A DNA stretch of 64,000 nt from Lysobacteraceae bacterium (lineage in GTDB: Bacteria; Pseudomonadota; Gammaproteobacteria; Xanthomonadales; Xanthomonadaceae), in the NCBI GenBank assembly GCA_016789405.1, contig JAEUPQ010000011.1, forward strand, positions 62,001 to 126,000, in the 5' to 3' direction. The position numbers and the translations under genes were made by a program. Position 1 is the stretch's first letter, and every line of letters begins with the position of its first letter. The notes beneath the pieces were generated by a model. The model saw only the letters and a program-made list of their open reading frames with translations. It had not been told where the DNA came from and searched no databases. Below are positions 8,550-16,149 of the stretch, piece after piece.

Positions 8550-9212
8550 TCAGTGACCCTTGGCAGTCAGGGTCACGCTGAACAGCTCATTGCGGAGTTC
8601 AGGTTTGTACTTCTCTCTGTCTTCATAGCCGGACGATGAAAAGCCCTTGCCATCCGTTGGAGGGGTGGAATCGGACGGGTAGTCTCCACGCCAGTAGTAA
8701 TACGTCCTGGAGCGGTTCGCAGCCATGTCCTCAGCGGACAGGAAGGGCACGAAACTGTTCTCGATCTCGGCCCCGGTTGCCATGAGGATCGCTCTGGCGC
8801 CCGTCATCGCCCAACGACAGACGCCGCGACCGAAGTAGTCCTCTTCCACGAGGCGATCCGCGTACACAACGGTCTCGTACAGTCCATCGCCCTTGGGCGT
8901 CCATTTGATTTCCGGACCTGCTGTGATTGGAGGGATGACGCCGGCGATGTGATTGATCTTGCCGCACTCCGAGTAGTTCGGCACGTGATAGTCCGCAGCG
9001 CCATCGACCAGCCCGAAGGGCCCCGGCGCGTTCTCGATGCGCATCTCGATGCGGTACGCCTGCTTGGGGGCTGGGTTTTCCTTGATCATCATGTCTTGCT
9101 TCGAAGTGGACATCGCTGGGGTTCCTGGATTCTGGCAACTCGACAGCAGCATGGCTGCTGCGAGCATGGCAAGGCAGACGACAGTGGAGCAGGAGGGCAC
9201 GTGGCGCGTCAT
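8550..9212 (-). CDS. Lipoprotein, putative immunity protein for the XVIPCD lipase
   Basis: I chose the ATG at 9212 (220 residues): AAGGA lies 6 nt upstream and the signal peptide is then correctly N-terminal; the longer frame adds a Pro/Arg-rich stretch with no sense. The apolar core ends in lipobox LSSC, so the mature protein should be membrane-anchored on the periplasmic side. Known X-T4SS immunity proteins (X-Tfi) guard the periplasm and are typically lipoproteins encoded beside their effector. Here the stop is 2 nt from the lipase start, which strongly suggests a cognate pair. The fold is not one I recognise. Confidence is high for lipoprotein and moderate for immunity. Confidence 0.75.
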   Translation of the reverse strand: MTRHVPSCSTVVCLAMLAAAMLLSSCQNPGTPAMSTSKQDMMIKENPAPKQAYRIEMRIENAPGPFGLVDGAADYHVPNYSECGKINHIAGVIPPITAGPEIKWTPKGDGLYETVVYADRLVEEDYFGRGVCRWAMTGARAILMATGAEIENSFVPFLSAEDMAANRSRTYYYWRGDYPSDSTPPTDGKGFSSSGYEDREKYKPELRNELFSVTLTAKGH

Positions 9213-9563
9213 GGAGATCCTTCGGGCGCGTGATACGGGGATGCTGGCTACAACATCAACAGGTGTCAATCCGGGAAGATCAGGATCTCGATGGCGCCTC
9301 CGTGGATCATGGCACGGCAATCCAGATGGCCACCAAGCCGTAGGCCTTCCCTGGCAGGCATCAGCAGGGGCGGCGAAGGGCCCGCCCCGGCGCCACCGGA
9401 CAGGCATTCGGCGGTCGGCTGGCGCCGGTGCCGGCCTCAACAAGGGGGAGGCAGATGCAAGAGATACATGCTTGTCAAGATTCTGGAGCCGTCGTAACAC
9501 TCAGTCTCAACGACTGAGACGCAAGACCGCTAGAAGCATGCCGGCCTCCCTGCAAGTTTCCCC
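9213..9563. other. Intergenic region between divergent operons
   Basis: About 350 bp between the immunity gene (leftward) and mrfA (rightward). It is very GC-rich in the middle. It holds a short perfect hairpin CTCAGTC-N5-GACTGAG at 9500-9518, about 45 bp before the mrfA start, a possible operator or leader hairpin. I found no LexA-type TTAG-N6-TACTA box here. Confidence 0.35.
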
Positions 9564-11981
9564 ATGACGCTTCCCAGCCTGTTCCCCCCTCCCCCGCTTC
9601 CTGCCTCATCGATGGATGGCGGCACCCTCGCGGTTCGACTGGCCGGCAAGTACACGGGCCGAGTCACCGGGCACTTCATCCAGAAGGGCCGTGAGGCGGT
9701 TTATGAGGACCTGCCCGCGTCATTGCCGGAGTCATTGAAGGCCGCCCTCCACTCTCGTGGCGTTTCGCGGTTGTATGCCCACCAACGTGAGGCCTGGAGC
9801 GTGGTCGAGGGAGGTGGGCATGTGGTCGTGGCCACGCCGACCGCGTCTGGCAAGTCGCTGTGCTATACGCTGCCGGTCGTCGCTGCGGCGATGACACGTC
9901 GGGCCAAGGCGCTGTATCTGTTCCCGACCAAGGCACTGGCGCAGGACCAGGTCGCGGAGCTGCTGGAGCTCAACAAAGCCGGCAACCTGGGACTGCGACC
10001 GGCGACCTTTGACGGCGACACGCCGGGCGATCAGCGCCAGGCGATTCGTCTCAACGGCGACATTGTGGTCAGCAACCCGGACATGCTCCATCAGGGCATC
10101 CTGCCCCACCACACCAAGTGGGCGCAGTTCTTCGAGGGGCTGGAGTATGTCGTTATCGACGAGATTCACAGCTACCGCGGCGTGTTCGGCTCTCACCTGG
10201 CCAACGTGCTGCGGCGACTGCGGCGGGTGTGCGCGTTCTACGGCGCGTCACCGCAGTTCATCCTCTGCTCGGCCACGATCGGTAACCCAAAGGAACATGC
10301 CGAGGCACTGCTCGAAGCAGAAGTCACCGCGATCACCCGGTCCGGTGCGCCCAGCGGAGACAGGCACGTGCTGCTTTGGAACCCGCCGGTCGTCAATCCG
10401 GACCTCGGCCTACGCGCATCGGCACGCTCGCAGAGCAACCGGGTCGCGCGCACGGCGATCAAGGCTGGGCTGAAGACCTTGGTGTTCGCGCAGTCGCGGA
10501 CCATGGTCGAAGTGCTGACCAAATACCTAAAGGACGTGTTCGACCATGATCCGCGCAAGCCGGCGCGGATCCGCGCCTACCGCGGCGGGTATCTCCCGAC
10601 CGAACGACGCGAGGCCGAGCGTGCGATGCGCGCCGGGACGATCGACGGCATCGTCTCGACTTCGGCGCTGGAACTGGGTGTGGACATCGGTGCGCTCGAC
10701 GTCGTGGTGCTCAACGGCTATCCAGGCTCTGTCGCTGCCACATGGCAGCGCTTTGGCCGTGCCGGTCGTCGGCAGCAGGCGTCGGTGGGCGTGCTGGTCG
10801 CCAGTTCAGATCCTCTCGACCAGTACGTGGTTCGCCACCCGGAATTCTTCTCACAATCGACACCTGAGCAGGCACGGATTGCGCCCAACCAGCCGGTGAT
10901 CCTGCTCGACCACGTCCGATGTGCTGCATTCGAGCTGCCATTCCTCAAGGGCGAGCGCTTCGGTGCAGCGGCACCAGCTGGCGTGGACCCGGAGGTCTAC
11001 CTGCAGTTGCTGTCCGAAGACGGTGTTCTCCACGCCGAGGGCGAGCGCTGGGAGTGGATCGCCGACAGCTATCCGGCCAACGCTGTGAGTCTGCGTTCGG
11101 TGGCTGATGGCAACTTCGTGGTGGTCGACCGCACCGGCGGGCGCCAGGTGATCATCGCCGAAGTCGATTTCTCATCCGCGCCGCTCATGCTGTACGAAGG
11201 CGCGATCCACATGGTGCAGTCGACGCCGTACCAGGTCGAACGGCTGGACTGGGAAGGGCGCAAGGCCTATGTGACGCGCACGCACGTCGACTACTACACC
11301 GATGCCATCGACTACACCAAACTGAAGGTCCTGGAACGGTTCGATAAGGCTAACGCCGGCGCCGGAACCTGCAATCACGGCGAGGTGCATGTGGTGCGAC
11401 GCGTCGCCGGCTATAAGAAGATTCGCTATTACACCCACGAGAACATCGGCTACGGGCCGGTGAACCTACCCGATCAGGAGATGCATACGACGTCGCTGTG
11501 GTGGCAGTTGCCGCAACATGAGCTGGATGCGCTGTTTTCCTCCCGACAAGAGGCTCTGGATGGATTCCTCGGTGCGGCCTACGCGCTGCACGTGGTGGCC
11601 AAGGTCGCGGTCATGGCCGATGCGGCCGACTTGCAGAAAGCGGTGGGCAGCAGTGATGGGGCGTGGTTCGCGACGTCGGACGGGCGCGGGCGTGGTCAGT
11701 TGCGCTCGCCAGACGGCAATCTCTTGGGCATTGGCATGCAGGACATATTCGTTCCTGCTGTCTACCTCTACGACAACTACCCCGGTGGTGTCGGCCAGAG
11801 CGAGCCCTTGTGGCAACGTCAAGCAGATCTGATCTCACGTGCCATGGCACTCGTAGATCACTGCGACTGCAAAGTGGGCTGTCCGGCCTGCGTGGGACCC
11901 GTTCTTGATGTGCATGAAGACGCATCGGCGTCGCCAAGGGCACTGGCAATGCGAGTGCTGTCGGCGTTGGACGCACTGTGA
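9564..11981 (+). CDS. mrfA: MrfA/YprA-type DEAH-box DNA helicase
   Basis: The 805-residue superfamily 2 helicase has Walker A ATPTASGKS at about residue 91, a DEIH box (VIDEIHSYRG) at about 199, the motif III segment CSATI, and a helicase C domain with STSALELGVDIG and RFGRAGRR. The C-terminal third is a DUF1998-type region that ends in a four-Cys cluster, HCDCKVGCPACVGP, at about 766. In Bacillus, MrfA with the exonuclease MrfB repairs mitomycin C lesions independently of UvrABC. Here the exonuclease gene overlaps the stop by 4 nt. The ribosome site at ATG 9564 is weak; ATG 9612 is an alternative start. Expected action: unwinding DNA at damage or crosslinks for resection by MrfB. Confidence 0.9.
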   Translation: MTLPSLFPPPPLPASSMDGGTLAVRLAGKYTGRVTGHFIQKGREAVYEDLPASLPESLKAALHSRGVSRLYAHQREAWSVVEGGGHVVVATPTASGKSLCYTLPVVAAAMTRRAKALYLFPTKALAQDQVAELLELNKAGNLGLRPATFDGDTPGDQRQAIRLNGDIVVSNPDMLHQGILPHHTKWAQFFEGLEYVVIDEIHSYRGVFGSHLANVLRRLRRVCAFYGASPQFILCSATIGNPKEHAEALLEAEVTAITRSGAPSGDRHVLLWNPPVVNPDLGLRASARSQSNRVARTAIKAGLKTLVFAQSRTMVEVLTKYLKDVFDHDPRKPARIRAYRGGYLPTERREAERAMRAGTIDGIVSTSALELGVDIGALDVVVLNGYPGSVAATWQRFGRAGRRQQASVGVLVASSDPLDQYVVRHPEFFSQSTPEQARIAPNQPVILLDHVRCAAFELPFLKGERFGAAAPAGVDPEVYLQLLSEDGVLHAEGERWEWIADSYPANAVSLRSVADGNFVVVDRTGGRQVIIAEVDFSSAPLMLYEGAIHMVQSTPYQVERLDWEGRKAYVTRTHVDYYTDAIDYTKLKVLERFDKANAGAGTCNHGEVHVVRRVAGYKKIRYYTHENIGYGPVNLPDQEMHTTSLWWQLPQHELDALFSSRQEALDGFLGAAYALHVVAKVAVMADAADLQKAVGSSDGAWFATSDGRGRGQLRSPDGNLLGIGMQDIFVPAVYLYDNYPGGVGQSEPLWQRQADLISRAMALVDHCDCKVGCPACVGPVLDVHEDASASPRALAMRVLSALDAL

Positions 11982-12892
11982 GTCTGACACTATCAAAGCT
12001 TCAGCAACTGAAGCGACAAGCCGGGGGCTCTTCGCCGATCAATCCGCAGTCGGACGTAAAAGGATCGGAAGCCACAGTCGACCAACTGCGAAGTTTGTTG
12101 CGCGTCCGCAAGTCGCCCATGCGCCATGTGCGATCCGAAGACAGGGGGCTGCCGGGCAGAGAGATCCTGCCGGGCCTGTTTCTTTGTGAGGAACGCATTC
12201 ATGAAGACGCGATACCGCAGCACATCAACGGCAGTTTCGATCGAAAGGGCCTATTGTCGGCATCCGCCGTGCTCTTCTTCGATACCGAAACGACTGGTCT
12301 GTCAGGCGGGTCAGGGACGCGGGCCTTCATGATCGGTACTGCGGATTGGCACGAGCAATCGCTCCGCATCCGCCAGTTGACCATGGCGAGTCTCGCTGCT
12401 GAGTCTGCGATGCTCGATGTGTTCCGGACGTGGCTGACCGACGCGACCATCCTCGTCAGCTACAATGGGAAGTGCTATGACGCCCCGTTGCTGGCGACCC
12501 GCTATCGCCTCGCGCGTCAGGACAATCCGCTAGCGCGACTGCAGCACGTCGACCTTCTCTACCCTTCCCGTCGTCGTTGGCGCGGCGTCTATGAGAATTG
12601 CCGACTCGCAACGATTGAACGAAAGGTCCTAGGCATCGTTCGTGAAGATGACCTGCCTGGAGCGGAAGCCCCGGCCGCCTGGCTTTCCTATCTTCGCGGA
12701 GAGAGCGCAAGTAATCTGCGCCGCGTCCTTGCGCACAATCGCCAGGATGTCGTCTCGATGGTGGGGCTGTTCCGGCTCCTGAGCAATCTATCGAATGAGG
12801 AAGTCCTTCTGTATCAGGATCATTCTCATGTCCTTTCGTCAGGGGGGCAAATGGAGTCACTGTTTCGACAGCCATGCTGTGTATGCGAATGA
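11978..12892 (+). CDS. mrfB: MrfB/YprB-type DEDD exonuclease
   Basis: Starts with GTG inside the mrfA stop (GTGA), so translation is coupled. The 304-residue product has the RNase H-like DEDD exonuclease motifs: FFDTETTGLSGGSGTRAF (Exo I, Asp and Glu near residue 102), LVSYNGKCYDAPLLATRY (Exo II), and HNRQDVVSM (Exo III with His before Asp, DEDDh type). It is shorter than the Bacillus MrfB because the C-terminal TPR region is missing. By analogy it degrades the strand exposed by MrfA during mitomycin-type adduct repair. The assignment rests on domain match plus the coupled gene order. Confidence 0.88.
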   Translation: MSLTLSKLQQLKRQAGGSSPINPQSDVKGSEATVDQLRSLLRVRKSPMRHVRSEDRGLPGREILPGLFLCEERIHEDAIPQHINGSFDRKGLLSASAVLFFDTETTGLSGGSGTRAFMIGTADWHEQSLRIRQLTMASLAAESAMLDVFRTWLTDATILVSYNGKCYDAPLLATRYRLARQDNPLARLQHVDLLYPSRRRWRGVYENCRLATIERKVLGIVREDDLPGAEAPAAWLSYLRGESASNLRRVLAHNRQDVVSMVGLFRLLSNLSNEEVLLYQDHSHVLSSGGQMESLFRQPCCVCE

Positions 12893-12935
12893 GGCTGTAT
12901 TCGCTCTCCGACCCAGACACGCGACTTTCGGGATT

Positions 12936-13892
12936 TCAGGCTGCCAGCCGATGTTCGTAAAATGGCTTCTGTCGGTCATCGAGGATTGCGTATAGCGCAG
13001 CGAGGTTGCCCTGGTCCGGGCTAAGCCAAGCGTCGAGAGCGTCCTCCTTGATCGGGATGATGCAGCGATCGTGTCCGGCCGCCAAGACTTCTTGCGGCGG
13101 TTCATCCGTGATCGCGGCGAATGACCACAACGACTCGCCATCACCTTGCCAATGCGAGTAAAGGCAGGCAATGAGCATCTCCTGCCGTGGCTGTGGCTTG
13201 AACTCCAGAATCACGTTCTGCTCGGCCTCACCTTCGCTGAGTTCACGACCTTCGACCTTGTGCCGGCTCACGTTCTCGTAGAACGCGTTGCAGACGATGA
13301 CGCCGTGGGTGCGGCCGAACTGGCCTTTCCAGAAGCCTTCGAGGTTGTCACGCCGGGCGTTGTAGGTGCCGGGATACTTCGTATCGTAGAACGCAGGTTT
13401 TCCTGCTGGTCGGCACTGGTAGCGCATGGGCTTGATCACGCGCCTGCCCTCCTCCATCACCATCACGGGAGCGTACACACCGGGGAATATCCGCCGATCA
13501 CGGTCCTCCGGCGTGTTCCTTCGTAGGTCGGCGAGCTTGCCCTTGGCCCAGTCGATCTTGTTCGTCGCGATGCGCTGGTCGTCCAAGGCTTTCTTCGTGG
13601 GCTTTAACTGCAATGCGCGTTCGGCGTCGACGAGTCGCCTGCGTTGACGGAACAGTAGCTGTTCCAACTCAGTTGCTTGCTGCATGTTCCATGCTTCGAT
13701 GCTTCTTGTGATCTCGTTGGCCTCGGGCGTGCCTGCGCGCAGGAAGGCATCGTCCATCGCCTTGGCCGTCTTGATCTTCGCGCCATTCTCGCGACTGGCG
13801 TACAACTCCACGAAATCTCGGATGCTGATCTCCGCGCCGAAGCGGCGGACGTAGTCCTGGTAGGCCTGCCAAACCTGAGCCGAGTAACACAC
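12936..13892 (-). CDS. yedK: SRAP (YedK/HMCES) abasic-site DNA-protein crosslink protein, long form
   Basis: I start it at GTG 13892, preceded by AGGAG at 8 nt. This gives M-CYSAQ, putting the catalytic Cys at position 2 as the family requires after Met removal; the longer upstream frame would bury it. Other SRAP signatures are YNARRDNL, NAFYE and AGHDRCIIPI, holding the conserved Asn, Glu and His. SRAP proteins form a thiazolidine crosslink with abasic sites in single-stranded DNA. At 318 residues it is about 100 longer than E. coli YedK because of a helical, charged insertion at about residues 15-115. It diverges from imuA across a LexA box, which fits SOS control. Confidence 0.88.
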   Translation of the reverse strand: MCYSAQVWQAYQDYVRRFGAEISIRDFVELYASRENGAKIKTAKAMDDAFLRAGTPEANEITRSIEAWNMQQATELEQLLFRQRRRLVDAERALQLKPTKKALDDQRIATNKIDWAKGKLADLRRNTPEDRDRRIFPGVYAPVMVMEEGRRVIKPMRYQCRPAGKPAFYDTKYPGTYNARRDNLEGFWKGQFGRTHGVIVCNAFYENVSRHKVEGRELSEGEAEQNVILEFKPQPRQEMLIACLYSHWQGDGESLWSFAAITDEPPQEVLAAGHDRCIIPIKEDALDAWLSPDQGNLAALYAILDDRQKPFYEHRLAA

Positions 13893-13978
13893 AGCAGCAA
13901 CTCCTGTTACTTCGCTTGCGACCGAATCTGCACCTGCTACGGCAGGTTGTCCAGCCAAGTCCGCGCCGGGATTGGCGT

Positions 13979-13996
13979 TTTAGTAATTCTACTAAA
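13979..13996. promoter_or_regulatory. LexA box (SOS operator) between SRAP gene and imuA
   Basis: TTTAGTAATTCTACTAAA has perfect 7-bp arms around ATTC. It contains TTAG-N6-TACTA, the LexA site reported for Xylella and Xanthomonas. It lies 87 bp upstream of the SRAP start and 115 bp upstream of imuA, so one operator could repress both divergent units. Confidence 0.85.
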
Positions 13997-14110
13997 TCAG
14001 CGTAGCATGTGCTGTCTCAGGACGTGATACAGCCTGCCCCGAGACTCCGGACCCATGCCTTCCTGTTCAGCTTCCAGAATCCATTTCCACGCTCAGGGAG
14101 GAGCGGTTTG

Positions 14111-14731
14111 ATGGGCGCGGTGGTCGCCCTTGACGGCCTATTGGCGACCCGCCGGGTCTGGCGCGGCCAGGCCACAGGTATGCCCGCGTCGGCTCCGGAG
14201 CCCACTGGCCATGCTGCGCTGGACGACGCGCTCCCCACCGGGGGATGGCCCGAGCACGCCCTCAGCGAGGTCCTGCTGCCTGCCGATGGCGTGGGCGAGC
14301 TGGCAATGGTCTGGCCGACATTGGCCCGGCTCACCCGCGCTGGTCAGCGGGTGGTCCTGGTCGCGCCTCCGTACCGCCCGCATGCGCCCGCCTGGTACTC
14401 CGCAGGGCTGGATCTGCGGCAGGTGCAGGTGATCGAAGCGACAGCCAGGGACGCGCTGTGGGCAACTGAGCAGTGCCTGCGCTCGGCAGCCGCCAAGGCG
14501 GTGCTGTGCTGGCCCCAGAAGGCCGACGACCGTGCCCTGCGCCGACTGGCCACCGCAGCGGCGGACGGCCAGTGCCTGGCGATTGCGTTCCGTTCCCTGC
14601 GCGAGGCCGCGAACCCCTCCCCTGCGGCCCTGCGTCTCGCGATCGAACCGACGGAACGTGCCGTGCGCGTGCTGAAGTGCCGCGGCGGTACGCCGCCTAC
14701 CAAACCGGTCGCCATGACCGGCACCCACTAA
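14111..14731 (+). CDS. imuA: ImuA, SOS mutagenesis accessory protein
   Basis: ATG 14111 is chosen because GGAGGAG lies 7 nt upstream; the frame opens earlier without a good site. The 206-residue protein is the RecA/SulA-like ImuA: ALDDALPTGGWPEHALSEVL near the N terminus, then a beta-strand pattern (RVVLVAPPYRPHAPAW) typical of the degenerate RecA-like fold. The family helps the ImuB-DnaE2 mutasome, probably by interacting with RecA and ImuB. It is the first gene of the imuA-imuB-dnaE2 cassette and lies next to a LexA box, so damage induction is expected. Confidence 0.9.
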   Translation: MGAVVALDGLLATRRVWRGQATGMPASAPEPTGHAALDDALPTGGWPEHALSEVLLPADGVGELAMVWPTLARLTRAGQRVVLVAPPYRPHAPAWYSAGLDLRQVQVIEATARDALWATEQCLRSAAAKAVLCWPQKADDRALRRLATAAADGQCLAIAFRSLREAANPSPAALRLAIEPTERAVRVLKCRGGTPPTKPVAMTGTH

Positions 14732-14742
14732 GGTGTCTGCGC

Positions 14743-16149
14743 ATGCGCTGGGCTTGCCTGCTGCTGCCGCACCTGGCGATGGACGCCGTCCTCCGTGCGG
14801 ATCCCGAGCCCGAACGGCCGCTTGCGCTGATCGCGGGCCCAGCGCAGCGGCGAGAGCTGCACGCCGTCAGTCCTGCCGCGGCGGCCCTCGGTCTGCGTCG
14901 CGGCATGCTGGTATCGGCCGCGCAGGCCCTCACCAGTACCTTTGTCGCGCAGGAGTACGACCCGAAAGCCGAAGCGCAGGCCCGCGCTTTGCTCGCGACC
15001 TGGGCCTACAGCTTCAGTTCGCAGGTCAGCCTCGATTTCGCACATGCGTTGGTGCTGGAGATCGGCGCCAGCCGCGCCTTGTTCGGCGACTGGCCGATGC
15101 TTTCGCGGCGCTTGCGTTCCGAACTGGCTGACCTGGGTTTCCGGCACCGGCTCGTCGCCGCACCGAACCCCTACGCCGCTCGCGTACTGGCCAACGTGCA
15201 TGACGAGATCGGTATCGATGCCCTCCAGCTCGACCAGGCGCTAGGCCAATTGCCGATTGAGCGCAGTGGGTTGCCGGTCGAGATCGCGACTGCGTTATCA
15301 CGCATGGGCATGCGCCGGCTGCGGCAGGTGTTCGAACTGCCGCGCGAGACGGTGGCGCGCCGTTTCCCGAGGACGGTGCTTGCCCACCTCGACCAGATTC
15401 GCGGCCGCGTCGAGCCGCCTTTGCGCTACTTCGAACCTCCGGACCGTTTCGAGGCCTTGATCGAGTTCGAGCACGAGGTCGAGACCAGCCAAGGGCTGCT
15501 GTTCCCATTGCGCCGGCTGACTTCTGACCTGTCGGCCTTTCTCTCCAGCCGCGACGGTGGCGTACAGAGGTTCTCGCTCCAGTTCGCGCACGAGTTCCAC
15601 CCGGCCACGGTGATCGCCATCGGCCTGCTCTCGGCCGAGCGCGACGCCGCTGTACTGTTCGACATCGCCCGCAGCCGGCTGGAGCAGATAAGGTTGCCCG
15701 CCGCGACGCGAGCGCTGCGTCTGGTTGCGGAGGAACTGCCGGCCTTCGTGCCAGTGTCCCGTGACCTCTTCGATACACGGCCGCAGCAGGCCGTGCCGTG
15801 GGAGCAACTGCGCGAGCGCCTGCGCGCACGGCTTGGCGACGAGGCGGTTCACGGCATCGGCCTGCAGGCGGACCATCGCCCCGAACGCGCGACCGGCGAA
15901 ACGATGCCGCGCGAGCTGCCGCTGCGCCTGCCGCACCGGCCGGGCTGGCTGCTCGACAGGCCGATTCCGCTGCGCGAGACGCGCTTCGAAATCCTCGCCG
16001 GCCCTGAGCGCATCGAGTCTGGCTGGTGGGACGGCGACGATGCGCGCCGCGACTATTACGTCATCCGAACGGCGCAGGGCCAGCGCGCCTGGGTGTTCTG
16101 CGCGCCGGGCGAGCGCGGCCCGTACCTGCTGCACGGCTGGTTCGCATGA
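14743..16149 (+). CDS. imuB: ImuB, Y-family polymerase-like mutasome protein
   Basis: Begins at ATG 14743 ([18 protein letters not shown]) with AAGGTG upstream, 11 nt after imuA. The 468-residue product has the Y-family layout. The N-terminal palm starts with LLLPHL where active polymerases have a metal-binding DxD pattern, so the catalytic acids are lost, as is usual for Imu[19 protein letters not shown] is the HhH-like thumb, followed by a little-finger region. ImuB acts as a hub binding the beta clamp, ImuA and DnaE2 rather than copying DNA itself. The stop overlaps the dnaE2 start (ATGA). Confidence 0.92.
   Translation: MRWACLLLPHLAMDAVLRADPEPERPLALIAGPAQRRELHAVSPAAAALGLRRGMLVSAAQALTSTFVAQEYDPKAEAQARALLATWAYSFSSQVSLDFAHALVLEIGASRALFGDWPMLSRRLRSELADLGFRHRLVAAPNPYAARVLANVHDEIGIDALQLDQALGQLPIERSGLPVEIATALSRMGMRRLRQVFELPRETVARRFPRTVLAHLDQIRGRVEPPLRYFEPPDRFEALIEFEHEVETSQGLLFPLRRLTSDLSAFLSSRDGGVQRFSLQFAHEFHPATVIAIGLLSAERDAAVLFDIARSRLEQIRLPAATRALRLVAEELPAFVPVSRDLFDTRPQQAVPWEQLRERLRARLGDEAVHGIGLQADHRPERATGETMPRELPLRLPHRPGWLLDRPIPLRETRFEILAGPERIESGWWDGDDARRDYYVIRTAQGQRAWVFCAPGERGPYLLHGWFA

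Noticed and set aside
7033-8556. 507-codon plus-strand frame opposite the lipase effector
   Set aside because: Antisense shadow; the lipase nucleophile elbow and XVIPCD tail on the minus strand are clear.
8550-9500. 316-residue version of the immunity lipoprotein
   Set aside because: The first 96 residues are Pro/Arg-rich and would hide the signal peptide; ATG 9212 has a proper ribosome site.
9500-9518. LexA box upstream of mrfA
   Set aside because: The CTCAGTC hairpin is a perfect short palindrome but does not match TTAG-N6-TACTA.
12936-13958. 340-residue version of the SRAP protein
   Set aside because: It would place the catalytic Cys at residue 24 rather than 2, which the family's chemistry does not allow without processing; GTG 13892 has AGGAG.
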